Below are positions 39,501-53,164 of a stretch of DNA of 64,000 nucleotides, in pieces. The notes beneath the pieces are model-generated. The model was not told where the DNA came from, made no database searches, and was given only the letters and a program-made list of their open reading frames with translations. Within the stretch, counting starts at the first letter, position 1; each line of letters opens with the position of its first letter. The position numbers and the translations under genes are program-made. The stretch spans positions 18,198,001 through 18,262,000 of the forward strand of contig NC_071345.1 of NCBI RefSeq assembly GCF_027744825.2. The letters run 5' to 3'. This stretch comes from Synchiropus splendidus. Its lineage: Eukaryota > Chordata > Actinopteri > Syngnathiformes > Callionymidae.

Positions 39501-40652
39501 CTGCAGCTTAGTTAAGGTGCACTGTAATGAGGGTGCATTCAATACACTTCCTTGTGTTTTGAGGGCCTTTAAGTGCAAATGACATGCTCATTACAATGAC
39601 AAAGACTTAATTCTCAGATAAGGATCAGGGCTGTGGCTATCGGCTTGCATCTTAATATTCTTGTTGTCTATCAGCTAATGTTGCCGTTAGCATCGTTTTA
39701 CAAAGCGGAAAGAACAAATCCAAAACGGATGCGGCTAAAATGTATTAAACCGAAACAATATCAACCTTTAAACAACAACAGATGGTGATTCTGCTGACCT
39801 GGAAATGTCCACAGCTATTTTGTAGTTGAGATATGGATGGATGGTATGATATTGTTTGGAGGAAAATGTGTCGATATACAGTACATATATTTTATTTGGA
39901 TGTAAGGTGTTCTTTGGGTAAGCAACAACAAAGCAATGCAAAAGTGAAAATAAAAACAGGCGTTAACAATTTTGTGTTTTTTCATCATTTTTTCATTTGC
40001 CTTTTTCATCTGTTCCGTGTCATTGGTGGGAAAGGTTCACCCTCTGAGCTTATTTAAATTCTGTTCTGTGTGGCATTCAGATGTTTCTTCACAGTCTTAA
40101 AGTGTCGGTTCATTCTCGTGCCACCAACCTGCGACCCTTGCTATGAAGCAATAAGAAGCACGAGTGACTGACTGATTATATTGTCAAAATGTTGCAACCT
40201 GTGAATGTTTATTGCTCAGTAGTGATGTGTTCATGGAGAGCGCATGGGCCCAAGCATCAGCATGTATTTCCCCTGTTAACAGTGAACCTTAGCTCGTAGG
40301 CGAGAGAAGAGCGAACTGTCCAGATAATGTCCTAATTTTACCTGGGACAGAGAGAACGACAGTGGCTGTCAGTGGATGGAGTGGGGTTATTGTGAATTTA
40401 GGTACATAGGTAAGAATATGGGCCTTTGCATCCACAAAACTGCTGTAGAAATTATTCAGCACATCACTCAGGCCATTTATCTTTTTCTCCCCCGTTTTCC
40501 CACCAATATGTTTATTGCGAGCCGCCCTAAACTTAAACAAGTGGCGGCCGAGTTTTCCATTCTAGAAATTATATTTTTCTTCTTGTCATTGCTTCATTAA
40601 TCAAGAGCAGGCTTTCTGAAAAATGTTTTGTTTTGGAGGCTGCAATCTATTT

Positions 40653-40690
40653 TGTGTGTGTGTCTGTGTGTGTGTGTGTGTGTGTGTGTT
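40653..40690. repeat. (GT)n microsatellite
   Basis: About 18 GT dinucleotides with one TCTG interruption near 40663. Confidence 0.95.
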
Positions 40691-43600
40691 GTAGTTAATC
40701 TGCGCCCGTGGCAGGTTTCCCCTCCGAAACGCAGCGCTAAGCAGCGGTATCGCAGGCCTATTGTTGTAGCCTCTGTCATAGCAAGGAGAGCCTGATGCAG
40801 GCCTGGGCTCGCCTGATAAGGAAAAGAGGATTCAACATGGCTGGAAAGGAGAATCAGTGGGACTTGAGAGTGGAGTACGGATAGGGCAGATGCGCTCACA
40901 CACACAGAGACACACACATATGTAGAGGCTTGCACAAACGTACAGCCGACACGCACAAATCACCGCCATCATCACACTGGCACATGCCCAAGCAATTATT
41001 TACAGTAACATCCAATTACATATGCAAGAAGGCACCTCAGGATAGGGCCTGTGTGTAGCGTGAGACACAAACACACAAACACGTTGGACTTAAAAAGGTG
41101 CCGTCTATCTTTGATCTGGCTCGAAAATGCCAGACCTTATCAGGATTAACAGGATTTGAATTTCTGTGGTGGAAACAAACAATTTTGGCACCTAAAGATG
41201 TGGCTTCGTCTAATGAAATAATGGGCGCAAATTTTCGGCAGAGAACCAATATGTGATTGCACGCATCAATTATTTCTTGGGTTTATACCAATATCATGGC
41301 TGGGGTCTCTTCTGATGGTGAAATGGTAATTATCTGGCCGACTCGCCGTTACTCAATGTCATCCGGATATTTAACAATCGCATCTTTGATGGCGGCGCGT
41401 TCCAAGCCTGGCGAGGTTAAATCAGGCTGCCCGCCTCAGCAGAACTTAAAATGGCAGTGAAGAAGTCAGATCTGATGTTTTCACTGTAGTTTAGAAAAGA
41501 AAGGCTGCGCAGCGCAGCGTCTTAGCATGGCTCACCGCCGCCCACAGCGCCATGCCTTAGCACTCAGTCAGTCTGCTGGTCGCAGCCATTATGGCCACGG
41601 CTGAGCTCCACTGTTTGAGAGATAATGCATGGTTGACTTGATCTACAAGTGAACCTGACATTTGCCACCCTTACATCACAACACAACTACCCAAACTGAT
41701 ACGACAGGTCCCACTGATAAGCAGAGCATGAGTCACTGATTTGCTTTGTGCTCACTGTTATGCCTGCGCATACACAACGACAACCAACATACCGACCGCC
41801 TTGTAGCAAAAGGTGGCATATTTGAGTCAAACCGCTGTTGTCTTTAAACATCATTATAATGGTGTTAATAAATCAGTACAGTTCCAAGTTTTTTTTTTTT
41901 TTTCAGGTCTACAGGTACCCACCAAAAAATCTCCAAATAATGATTATTAGCGACTGCTAAGGCCACTGCAAGCGACCTGATGCTGTTTGATCAATGATTG
42001 TTTTAATGCAACATACAATACAATAAGATATGAAATAGAAAATAATAAAATAAAATAAAAATATAAAATTTTATAACAGCCGTTGTTATAAAATGTTCAC
42101 TGTCCTGGTCAGAGAATAACAGCTGAATTTAATGAATGTTATCAAATTACGGCCAGATTGATATCAACCACATATTTACAGGTAGTTTAGGAGTGATGTT
42201 GACTACTATAATTATTTTCTGCAGCAGTGCCACATCAGCCCTTATATGAAACATAGCAAGCTCAATTTATGATTCACCCTGCTTGTGAAAGGATAAATCT
42301 AGTGGTCTTTTAAACAGAAATGTAAACAAAAACATGTTTTATTTTGGAACAAAATTTTCGTTTCACTGACCTGTAACACTTTGTTTGATGTTGTGTGCCT
42401 TTGTACACCCCTTTACCAGAGTTTGCTTCAGTGGCCATTACTGGTGAATCGTTACCAGCTATAGTGGGGTTATATGTGACAGTGACCCATTATGGATATT
42501 TTTTTCACTTCATGCCTTGTGTCTAGTGTTGCACTCTTATTACTAATTTAGAAGTTTTATTTCAACTTAACATCATTCACATTTGAATGTGCTGCTCAGA
42601 CAGAAGAATTGCCATTGAGATTCATGCATCATATGCGGTGAACTATCGCTATCCTGTTGAATAAATAACCTTTTCTAGAGAGACGTTTGTTCAAAGATGC
42701 AGTGAGGATTCCAAGTTGCTGAGTTTTAAACGTTCCTCAAGCCCCTGTTTCACAGAGTACAATATGTCCTCCCAAACGAATGATAATCCAACACTCCAAT
42801 TCACCGCAGACTTTGGTTTCATCATCTGAAGAAGGAGGAAGAATCCAAAAGAAAAAGTAAAAGAAAGTTGAGGGCCAGCTGCTTTGCCATCTGTCACTGT
42901 CATATTTGATATGTTGAAATGGCTTCTGCGAGAAGTGCACTAGATTCTAACAGATTGTTTCCATTTGCAAAATTCCAAAGTTGAGATAAGTTTGGTGGAA
43001 GTCGGAGATGCAACTTGTGTGTTTACTGCTTCAAATATCATGAATATGTGGTTCATTCTCAGGCGTTCCATATCAAGTAATGAGGAGCCAGGCAGAGATA
43101 AGATATCTACATGACGGCTTGGATACATCGTGGATGAAGCAGCACTGATATATAAACAGACATGTAGACAATATCATTTGATAATTTGCCAAAAAAAAAA
43201 TCATGATCTCCATTGCTGCTGATGAACCTGAGCTGGTGGATTGTCATTAGTTTCATGTCCTGACTTTTTTTCCTGGTGTTGTCAAAGACACACTCTCCTT
43301 AGATGAACTGCCAGGCAAATACTGTATGAATACTGATGAAATACTGAAATATTGATGAAAACGTATTCTGTTTTTGCAATAGCTTTTTAAGAATAAGGCG
43401 TGTGAGTAGAATTTCTGATATTTTGTGTGGCAATTTTTATTATGGTGTGTGATTGTGTATCACTCTTGACTCATTGAAATCTGAGTTTGACCCACTTCCT
43501 TTCTGAGGTAATTGAAGTGTCCTCCCAGTGTTCTCATTCGCTTCATCACATAGCCCCTAGTCATAATTGCCACCACAGTTATTACACTTTAATATAAAAG

Positions 43601-46600
43601 AGCCTCTCATGTGTCGTAGAAGTCAACAACAGACGGCTAAAAAACAGATTCACGACTCACAGGTTAATTTAATGAACGAGTCTGCGATCACTCATCTGTA
43701 CATGCTGATAATTTGAACCGTCCAAAAATGAAGGTCAGCACTGAGTCCCAGATAAGAGAGCTGATGGTTACTGGAAGAGATGCAGGTCTGGTCAGTGTCT
43801 GTTCACCCTCGGTGGTCCAGCTTCATTAGATGAATCAAGATGAGCCGTCAAAGCAGCAATATTCAACCACGGGGTCGTCAGCAAACTAATTGGGTAACAA
43901 AGACCATTTCCAGCTCAGGAAACCCATCTCTCAACAGTCCGTGTGCGGAGACTCTGATAAGAGAGTTCACGTCTAATGCATTTAGCGAGGGCCAAGTTCA
44001 CCATCTTTATCTTATTTACTTAACTTGGTGTAAATATTGTTGGTCTCCAACAGTGGATTTAGTGAGACCCTATTTCTTCAAAGCGCACTCCCATATGCGG
44101 GAATATGCAGATGATCAGGTGGTGTGCAAATCACACGTGTGGGTCAATGTCAGCCTGAGTTTGATCACCGTTATGAAGCGCTTAATTCCTGGAATTTGTT
44201 TCTGGTGAATTCATTATTTGCTCTCTGGTAATTTCTATTCATTCCATTTGGGATGTTTATTTTAGTTGCCCGTATGGCAAGATAGGAGTTTGGGAATCGG
44301 GAGCTGTGACACGTTGCATGGGAAGTCTGCCCAAATATAAAATGGCTCAAAGAAGATGCAATTCTAATGCATCGTGAAATTCATGACTGGAATAGAAGAG
44401 TTCAAAAGAATATTAAATTCGTATACCTAAAGGGGGCCACGGAGGTTTATCTAAAGTCAGGGGCTTTATTCAAGCATCATGCCCACTATTTTATTGTTTG
44501 TCATTATTTACTGCCTCTGCCTGATCCTAGTCTGCTGCGTGCGGTTATGAGAGCAGGGATTTGTTGTGACCCCATTGACTGATTGACTCCTGAGTTCCCC
44601 TTTTCCGCTTTGAAGAAATCCTCCATCCGCATGTTTATTCCACACTAAGAAAGAGTGGATCAGTCCAGAGAATATGCCACCTGCCACTTTGACCCGCGGG
44701 CCATGCAGTAATATCCATACAGGTGAACATTACTGGCACTGGGTTCTCTATTATGTTCCCTCACACTGCTTCTCGCCACTTCCAGAAGTCAGTACTGCTT
44801 TACGTGCGGAAAGATCAAACAAGTCCTTCTCAATTGAATTGAAATGGAAAAATTCAGAGAGTTTCATACTTCGAGAAGTGAGGCGACAAGGGTGCTCCGT
44901 CCCTGGTCTGAAATCAAACACAAGAGGAACATGTGTGTAGCTCCCAGACATGACGGACAAGTGCTAAAGCAAGAAGTACAGCTGCATCTTCAGCTTGTTA
45001 AGTCTGTCAAGGCGAGAAATGAGACATGTTCCAAGAGTTCATCTATATGTTGAATAAGACCGGAGGACTGAAAGATGCTAATATATGGGTTGGATTTGAA
45101 TAGTAGAAATGTTCATGGTTGTAGTTTGATCTGTATAATACAAATATCCATGGCGATGACAAAGTTGACAAAGTCAGTGAGGCTTTATTGACAAACCAGA
45201 CCAGAAAGGTCCCGAGGCCTTGGTTGCTGAACATCTCAATGTCACCAGAAGATAGTGGAGTGGGTTTACATGTGTCCATACTGTGGCCGGCTGCTACAGT
45301 TTCCCCAATATATGTGAGATAAAGTGGGAAGTGATGTGCAAGAGAGGGGTGTCGTTACAAAAACGCGCAGTTATAACTTGTGTTTGTAGGTACTGAAAAC
45401 ATGCCTGTTACTAGTTGGTGTCCCCACATGACAATCCACTGCATTTTTTTTATGAGCAGGGGCGATTTGATGGGTATATTGCAGATTCTCAAACTGATCA
45501 GCATGCTGTGGACCAGAAGGGAGCAGTTGTTTGAATAATTTCTGCTCCTCTCAAGGAGAAGACAGAAAAAATGGCTTGGAGGTTTAAAAGGCATACTGAC
45601 CGTACAGCGATTTCAGCTCACACTGAACTGGCTTCAAGACCCTGAACTGGCCTGAAGGAGTCTACCAAAGGACAGATAGTGCCCCCATTGCCTTCATCAT
45701 CTTTGAACCGTCTCTCCTGTGTCATTTAAAGAAACCTGTATCTCACAATTGATATTGATTCACCACTAAGACCCCTCTGAGTGTCAGGGTCTAGAAAAAG
45801 CCGGTTTCCCCCTCACTTTGACCATGGGAGCATTTCGTATTTGAGAAATGAGCTGCGCTACTACAGCACAGCTTACAGTCCAGTCAGCAGGATAAAAGGA
45901 GATTTAAATGACAATGAGGTGGCAGATGCACAGTCATGGGTGTCCCTTTCAAGATTCTTTCTGAAACAGCAGCGAGTCTCTCAATTTAATCGATTTTAAA
46001 AAGTCAATTTAAGAAAGTTGAAAAGAGAGAGATGGGCAAAAGGAAAAGGGGAAAATAGCATTCTCTCGCACTCAAGCAGTAAACTAACCCCCGCGCGGGC
46101 AGGAGATTTCAGCCGAATTATCTCCTACCTCACATTTGCTCTTAGGCAAGCAGTTTAAAAAGCCAAGTGATTGAGCCAGTGATCCAATTTGAAATGCAGA
46201 AATGATTAGAGCAGCTTGCCTCGTTTCATATCGGAGAAATTCTTCAGATTTGTGACAGGGCACCAGCCAAGATCTATCTGTGCGGGGATTTAGTGTGTAG
46301 ATCTGTTATTTAGTCGCCCAGATGCTGGGTAGCCCGAGAGCATGCCGAGGAGAAGGAAGGGGGTGAAGAAGAATACTAACATATGAAGGTATTCCTAATC
46401 GCACATGTGGAGCTTCATGTTACTCCAATCATCTTACAGATTCCACACACTACTTTATTTTCAGTCGCTAATTTATAATACGGTTCCTGGTAACATCAAG
46501 CTATGAGATAGTATGTCAAGACATCTCTGGCGCTAGTCATACAGTGATGAGGAAGTTCACCACGGCCCCCAAACCTAGAATTTCTTGCTAGTTGCTACGT

Positions 46601-46711
46601 ATACAACTACTAGCAGACCTGCTCGTAGTGATGATACTGTCGGTTGAGTTCCAGATGGAAACGTACTTGCTAGATGAGGTCAGTCTTTTGTAGATCTGGC
46701 TGTTCACCTGT

Positions 46712-46820
46712 ATGTGACAGGCTGGTTCCCTGCTTCGGGTGTAACCCACCTCGTGCCCCAGTGAGACAGATAGTCGGCGACTGTGACACCTGTAGGAAAT
46801 AAGTTAATAAGTTAATAAAA
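46712..46820. mobile_element. Fragment of a common fish retroposon-type repeat
   Basis: TGTGACAGGCTGG, GGGTGTAACCCACCTCGTGCCCC and a decayed AGACAGATAGTCGGCGAC follow the pattern of a repeat core widespread in ray-finned fish (TGTGATAGGCTGG, CCAGGGTGTACCCCGCCTC, GCCC). It ends in GTTAATAA-type short tandem copies at 46799-46818, as expected of a retroposed 3' tail. The copy is old and partial. The family is not resolved. Confidence 0.5.
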
Positions 46821-47439
46821 CTATGCTTAAGTTCCTAATGTTAAGTATTTGGCAGATTTAATGATTGAGGAAACTGCCACTAAAAACAATCCCCACAATT
46901 AGGGCCGAACAATTTGGGGAAAAAAAATTATTTCTTTTTTCTTTATCATTATTTTTTAAAACATTATTAGCAACACAGTGGCAGAGGATTTTTTTCCACC
47001 CCTACTGTATATCCCATGTAGCTATCAACATAAAGGAATAACTGCGCTGATCCACCTGTCCATGACATGAATGTGTTCCGTTCATTGCTGAAATTGACAA
47101 GTCCACTCCTCACGCCATGAACGCTTTCGTTCATTCATGGTTGCAAATGTTTCATTCCTACGTCGACAGCGGCTGCCATTACAGCCTGCTCTTTAGCTTT
47201 TCATCCCAACAGAGTTTGTTATGGCACCTACTACTTGACTTATTTTCTATAAAACACGTCCACATAGGTCTTCCAGACCATATGCCTTGTGGTCAATGTA
47301 AGACCGTATTTTCATTGTGAAACATTTGGGGTGATTACATGTATAGCAAGCTCACAAAATGAAGGCTGCTGACGGAGGTCCTTAATTCATGCCACTCTTT
47401 TTTTAAATTTTCTTTTATATAGGGCAGCGGCGAGGTGAG

Positions 47440-47640
47440 CTATGGTCATTTATTTAACAAAAAAAAAATACCCCTGCTACCCGTCCAACCTTGAGGCTAA
47501 GAAAATATTAATACACGGAGCGATAACGAAGGCTGGAAGAAAATCTCCCTTAATGAAATTTCCAGTTGACCACATGCAATTTGTTTCATGGCGGTGAACA
47601 ACTAATTGCGGCGGACGTTATCAAGGTGCGAGCGCTGTCG
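47440..47640. other. Candidate conserved regulatory element, intron 4
   Basis: Unique sequence with AATATTAATAC, GCGATAACG and AACTAATTGCGG words and several CpGs; no repeats or coding similarity seen. Inferred enhancer-like texture only. Confidence 0.28.
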
Positions 47641-48039
47641 GCTGGTCGAACAGGTGCAAATCCTTTATCCTCACTCGCCATGTTAGCGACACATATGAAC
47701 TTGACATAACATAAGCTTGTTTTTGTTCACACAAGTGACACAATTTGAAGCGGCCGCACCTTCCGGGAAGGCACTTTGTCGGGCTGTTTACTGTACAAGT
47801 GCGTGGTGGCGTTGTAATCAACTGGAAAACAGAATGTTTTGGAGGGTAAGCATTAAAACGATGCTTATTCCTGTGTAATTTTTCCAGCAGCGAGTGGGCG
47901 TTGAAAAGATATTCCGACACATTTGATCTCTCAGTTGTCTAAATCCTGCAGCTGTGGGATCAAGACAGATACAGTGCCAGTCTGTGACCTTGGTGGGGGA
48001 AGGGTGTGATGGAAGTCATCATTCCCACCGAGGTTGGTA

Positions 48040-48480
48040 TTGATTTCACCTGCCCTGACCGTGGAGCAGGTTAAGAGTAGCCACTGGTGGTGAAATGGTC
48101 AGCGGTGATATCATTAGCTCGTTGTTTACACAGGGAAGCGGGGAGTTAGAGGAAGCCCGAGTGTCACCAGGCACTTTCTTCTTCACCTCCTTCAGCTGAT
48201 CAGAGGATCATGGTATCAAGGAGGGATTAGTAGCGACTTGGGATTTGTGTGATTGGTTAATTTATTGCGGTGATGGCAGGTCTTTCATCTATGGCAACAT
48301 TTAATCAGCACAGCCACAGAGGCTATTACAGGTTAGCTCCTTTCTGGAGTCGGTCCGGCTGTGCCATCAGCTCTATCACAATTCCCCTGAAATTTCCAAA
48401 TTATCTGGAACAGGCTTTAGCTCCTCAGTAATAAAAATTAGAACAGATTCCAGATAGAAGCTTTTGCTCACACAGGGCCA
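48040..48480. other. Candidate conserved regulatory element, intron 4
   Basis: Unique sequence with a FOX-like TTGTTTAC at 48122-48129, GATATCATTAG, TCAGCTGATC (E-box CAGCTG) and TTAATTTATTG. It stops just before the GA-rich repeat at 48501. The regulatory role is inferred. Confidence 0.28.
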
Positions 48481-48500
48481 ATTATAAATAGCTCTCCCTC

Positions 48501-48546
48501 AGAAGAGAGAAAGAGAGAGATAGAGAGAAGAGTGAGAGAGGGGGGG
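48501..48546. repeat. (GA)n-rich imperfect microsatellite
   Basis: Purine-only GAGA tract with A, T and G interruptions, ending in a run of G. Confidence 0.85.
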
Positions 48547-49644
48547 AATAAAAACTCGGAGAGATGTGAACTTATCGTTCAGCTCCTGCGCCGCTCTGAT
48601 CCAAATCCGTGTGGCTGAAAATTTATATTAGATTTTATCACAGAGGCCTAAGTCTAGGGAAAAAAAATCAATGAAGGTTATCTTTTATGTTCCAGCAACT
48701 TGTGGAAATATTGATTTTCATTTTATAGCGAATTTGGAGCATCAGTTTGTAATCACTTCCTCGCTGACTACACTGTTTTGGTGGCTGTATCTCTTACACG
48801 GTAACAGCTCTGGAGGGGGGAAAAAAAACAGCATTGAAACCAGTGAAGTGAGGGAGGATAAAGTGCAGGGCTGAGAGCCGGGGGTCTCAGACAGGATCAT
48901 AGTCTGTAAAATGATGTTTTAGGAAATAAATCAAATGATGCAGGTATGCATCAGATGTGCCATAACTTTGACTGCAATAGGTGGCTCCTAATGTGATAAC
49001 CTCACTCTCTCACTTTATTGATTGAACCCGTGTCTGTCCCGCTCCAGCGCACAAAATACAAGTTCATTATATATAACAATAGATATGCAGAACATTATTT
49101 TTCTGGACCCTTCTGTCTTACATGTACAGTATCTCTGTAAGTATGTTTTGCTTTTGAAAAATCCACTTTTTGATCAACAAGATTAAAATGCAAACCGTTG
49201 CCTTCAGTCCTGCTGCATCCTGTCATTCTGGGTCTTCTGTCATTATTCATCAAACAAGTTGTCGTAAATCCCTTTTGTCTAACCACTAGCAATATTTCTT
49301 AAAAAAAAAAAAAAACATGTTGTGTACTTTTGACTTCATACTTGGTTTGGATTTAATTTCTTAATGTAGTGAAGAAACTTTTTCTTGAGACTGATTTCAC
49401 AATCAAAGCAACCTTCAACCCAAAGCAGGAATCTGAAATAAGTATTTGTTTCCAAAGCTGATTATCACGAAAGAACAAGGCACCAAAATATGAATATATA
49501 TTCTCTTCCATAAATATTTTTTGATAATTAACTCAGGATTAATTACAAAGTGTTAATAGTGCTATTTGACTGTCAGTTTTAGAAAATTTAGAGTGATCTG
49601 TAGTTGTGTGGCAGAAGAAGTTTCTGCCCATCGCTTCATCCTCG

Positions 49645-49675
49645 TCTCTTTCTCTCTCTCTCTCTTTCTTGCTCT
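49645..49675. repeat. (CT)n microsatellite
   Basis: TCTCTTTCTCTCTCTCTC-type pyrimidine tract on the + strand. Confidence 0.85.
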
Positions 49676-50534
49676 CTAACTCTACGTCTTTCATCCTGCT
49701 TGAATTGTAATTTTCTGCCTGTCAATCTGCATTCTTCTACTTGGACCACTAAGGCCAGCTGATCTGCTTGTTTTCTGCTATTTTTCATTTACATTTCGCA
49801 GATGCTCCTCCCTGCAGTGATGCCAGTGTGTTCCTTAATCCTAAATATGTTGTGTGTGCGCACACTCGGCCTTTGTCTTTGAGGCGGCTGCTACATTCTT
49901 ACAATGCACATGGGCCACTATTGTCACTATTGTGGCTGTATTATGTAAATCTGCACGCCAACAAAAGAGGAGCACAGAAAATAGGAATTGACAGTTCATA
50001 CATAATCATATAGAATAATTAGGATGCTAGTAAAGTTTGCAGTACGACGGCTGGTTCTACGACCGTTGCAATCAATTCTGTCATATTGGGAACTCTGCGG
50101 GGAAGTGGAGTTAATGTGCTGATTTGTCCCTGTTGGCTCCATTAAGAGCAGCTGAAATATCATGAAGTCCCAGCGGCCACGAGCGTCGGTGGTGAGGCCT
50201 TCTGAATAAGAGATGCCTCCGTCTCCAGATCTAAGAAAGGGTTAATCTGATTCCCATTTCAGATAGTTGTCCTAGCAACAATCTGCCGGGGCCCTCTCTG
50301 GCTCTTTTGACAGGGGTGTGAGATTTTCAGGTTAGCCTGATAGAGGACTTTATTGTGAGGCTAATTTGAAATGTGAAATGGAGGATGACTTAAATTACTG
50401 AGGTCCTCATTCTCTCATCCACTGCCAGATCGGGATAAGGTGATGCCAAGAGAGGAAATATCAACAGACACAATTTACTGTCTGACGTTGGATTTCAGTT
50501 TGGCAGAAGAGTTGAGTTTGCTAACATATGCAAG

Positions 50535-50544
<10 letters not shown>

Positions 50545-50586
<42 letters not shown>
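50545..50586. repeat. (TA)n microsatellite
   Basis: About 21 uninterrupted TA dinucleotides, the longest perfect microsatellite in the window. It follows a short CATACATACA stretch. Confidence 0.95.
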
Positions 50587-50589
<3 letters not shown>

Positions 50590-51852
50590 TTCATTCAGTT
50601 TTGCCTCCTTAAATGTGTCCAGACTTGCCTCCACTCACTGAGATGTTTTTCTTTTAGCAGTCAACTAAATAATGCTTGCTCCCCTTACACAAAAAAAGAT
50701 GATTTTGTCCTCCAGCCTCTGACTAGATGGAGTTCATGGAAAGAGGACTGGGTGGGTGGAGGAGGAGGGAGGGGGCATGCGGGCAGGCACACTGCCGAAG
50801 CTCATCTCTTGTGCATATCTGTGCCAATTCAGACCTTTAACATGCTCAAGTGACATTTGCATTTATCCTTCAAGGTTGTTTCCTCGTGCGGGGGAGAAAT
50901 AAGTGAGGTTTTTTTTTTTTCTGTCTCTCTCTCCTGCATTAGACAGATGGACAGCGTCCTGTCGCTGCACAGAGAGAAATATCAAAATTGAAACCCAACC
51001 CATTTTCGACAAACTATTTCCGTTGTATCTGATGTGGGTGCGCCAAAGGGGTCTGTACGTTTGCGGCCATTTGACTTTTAATTTGAAACTGTGCTACTGT
51101 AATCTTTTGACAGTCCTGCATATTGAATCAGGCATCACGTGTTTGTCCAACCTTTTTTTTTTTTTTTTTTGAGACGCTGTACTTATTTTTAAGGATAAAT
51201 GTAAGTTGTTATCATGACAAGCATTTTTATATGGCTACATGTTAATTTTCATCCTGGTATTGTTTAGAGTTTAAGTCGTATTATTATTGTTTATTTGTAA
51301 GGGGAAAAATTAAGCAAAAATACATTTTAAATCACGTTTTTTAACTGACTATTGACTACCAGTTTGAATCAACTGCTAGTCTCATTAAGACAACTGCCAC
51401 TCAAGAAAAATAATAATTTTTTTTTAAGAATACTGTACAAATTACAGTAATATTACTTGTGATGACTGTACTTTTTATCCTTTGTATTCTTTAAGTTGAT
51501 ACTGAAGACTACTGTCATACTGTACACTTGGATGGCCCTCCGGTGGACACCATCATCACTGCATATATGAGCAGTAATAATGACCACCGTGTATGGATTT
51601 TTGGAGGCTTAAACTTAACGTTAATGGACTGACAGACGCAACTATTCTCTACATCTCTATATGAAACATGGAGCCAAAGCCAATTGCATTAGACGTGCAG
51701 AAAATGTTTCGATCTAGCTTTACGACAAATGCAGTCTAGTTAGTGGTTGTGAGGTGAAAAATGAAAACACAAAGAATTGTTCTATAAGACTTTCATATTA
51801 ACATGACTCTTGATACTTCATCAAGCAAGAGAAAAGATCAGATTTGTATTCC

Positions 51853-51881
51853 CAGCTCATATACACTATGTATATGAGCTG
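51853..51881. repeat. Perfect inverted repeat, 12-bp stem
   Basis: CAGCTCATATAC (51853-51864) and its exact reverse complement GTATATGAGCTG (51870-51881) are separated by the 5-base loop ACTAT. It is too short on its own to be called a microRNA precursor. Confidence 0.85.
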
Positions 51882-52448
51882 TATATGTATATATTATTGT
51901 CCATTAAAAATAACCGAGGTTAAATGAAAAACTTAAATGCATCAAATAAAAGGTGGTGGTGTTGAAGAATAAGCTTCATGCCGCCACTGTCGCGGGTTAC
52001 ATTATCTCTCTCTTCCCACCTTCTCCTTGAATTCCTTTCCTCACACGTTGGACCTCTGACCGGGAAGAAAAATGACCTTCCACATGCAGAATAATTCTCC
52101 CGGCATATTCTGAAAACTCTAACCTCAATCGCCCTTTGAAATGGATACTGATTCTTTAAATTCTTTCCTGCTTGTTTCAGGAAATAGTGAGATGCTGGCG
52201 ATAGCGATGTACAATGTGCCCAAAGTTCATCGCTGAACACTCGCTTCCTTCTCTGTGAAAGTCATCTCCTTCTTTTTTCACCGGCCTTTCTCTCCCGTTT
52301 TTTAATTCACAGAAACCTGAGATGGTTTTAATCTGTGAGATCTGATGCTGAATCCCCGGGTTGACTCTGGGATGATAGTTCCTCCTTTTTGATTCGATAC
52401 AATGAAGCCTACTGCACCCATTTGTCTCCCCCGGAAGAAGCAGCACAT

Positions 52449-52492
52449 CCTCTCTCTCGCTCTCTCATGCACACACGCACACACACACACAG
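52449..52492. repeat. Compound (CT)n/(CA)n microsatellite
   Basis: A CTCTCTCG-type tract passes directly into ACACACGCACACACAC about 145 bases before the exon 5 acceptor. Confidence 0.9.
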
Positions 52493-52636
52493 GCATGAAA
52501 TAAAGGAAGAGTGGATGTGTACTTTCTGAAAACTGTTTATGAGCAGCATAGGAGCGTAAACTCAGCGCTTATTAACGTTTCCTTTTAATCAGCGAAATAA
52601 GCAAATGATGAGTGTTTGTTATCTGTCCCTGTCCAG

Positions 52637-52748
52637 AAGACGAAGAGCACAGTCCCGGTGGTGCTGAGCGCCGGCCCCAGGTGGCTGCTGGATGTGACTT
52701 GGCAGGGAGCAGAAGACAACAAAAACAACTGCGTGGTGTACAGCAAAG
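52637..52748 (+). CDS. zfpm2: zfpm2 exon 5: central PR domain
   Basis: This internal exon of 112 bases lies between TCCCTGTCCAG and AAAG|GTAAGC. It starts in phase 0, directly after the exon 4 codon CTG, and reads [20 protein letters not shown], then [17 protein letters not shown]. Mammalian FOG2 has [20 protein letters not shown] and TWQGVEDNKNNCIVYSK here, so nearly every position is identical or conservatively changed. This is the middle of the PR domain; its end (the family's LWCTT...GEELIAF) should be in exon 6, which is not in the window. The exon ends in phase 1 (G of a Gly codon). The product continues, beyond this window, to the C2H2 and CCHC zinc fingers that contact the GATA N-finger. 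Confidence 0.97.
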
Positions 52749-53164
52749 GTAAGCAGGCAGCGCCGGCATCCCGTTATCTCTCCGCAGTGCAACACACCAC
52801 GACTGCGCCACAAATGCACACACAAGACAATCCTCCATCCACTCCAATCCCGCCTGTCTGTTTCCTTCCCGCTTTTTCCTCCCAAATACACAGCTGCAAG
52901 GACACACACATGCACATGCTATCGCTTTCTCTCATCCACACAGTAATTTATATCACCAAAACTCTGATTAGGAACTGAGAAACATCACTTGACACACAAA
53001 GTTAATGGTCTTTAGATCTCACCAGGTAATTAATGCCCACTTTTATCCTAAGTGAATTCCTATCTGGCCGCTGATAAGTGTGGAAGGCTCCACACACTCG
53101 CTCACAAATTTAGAAAGCTGCGCGTCCATTAAGAACTAAGACAAATAATGATTGTGTCAGCAAT

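Larger units (their letters stand above)
33855..52636 (+). other. zfpm2: zfpm2 intron 4
   Basis: Phase 0 intron of 18,782 bases, from GTGAGT to the acceptor CTGTCCCTGTCCAG, which has a good pyrimidine tract. It holds microsatellites (40653-40690, 48501-48546, 49645-49675, 50545-50586, 52449-52492), two fish-repeat fragments (35929-35999, 46712-46820), a 12-bp-stem hairpin (51853-51881), a GC-rich stretch with a splice-donor-like site (38990-39200) and several candidate regulatory stretches. No other gene was seen. Confidence 0.9.
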
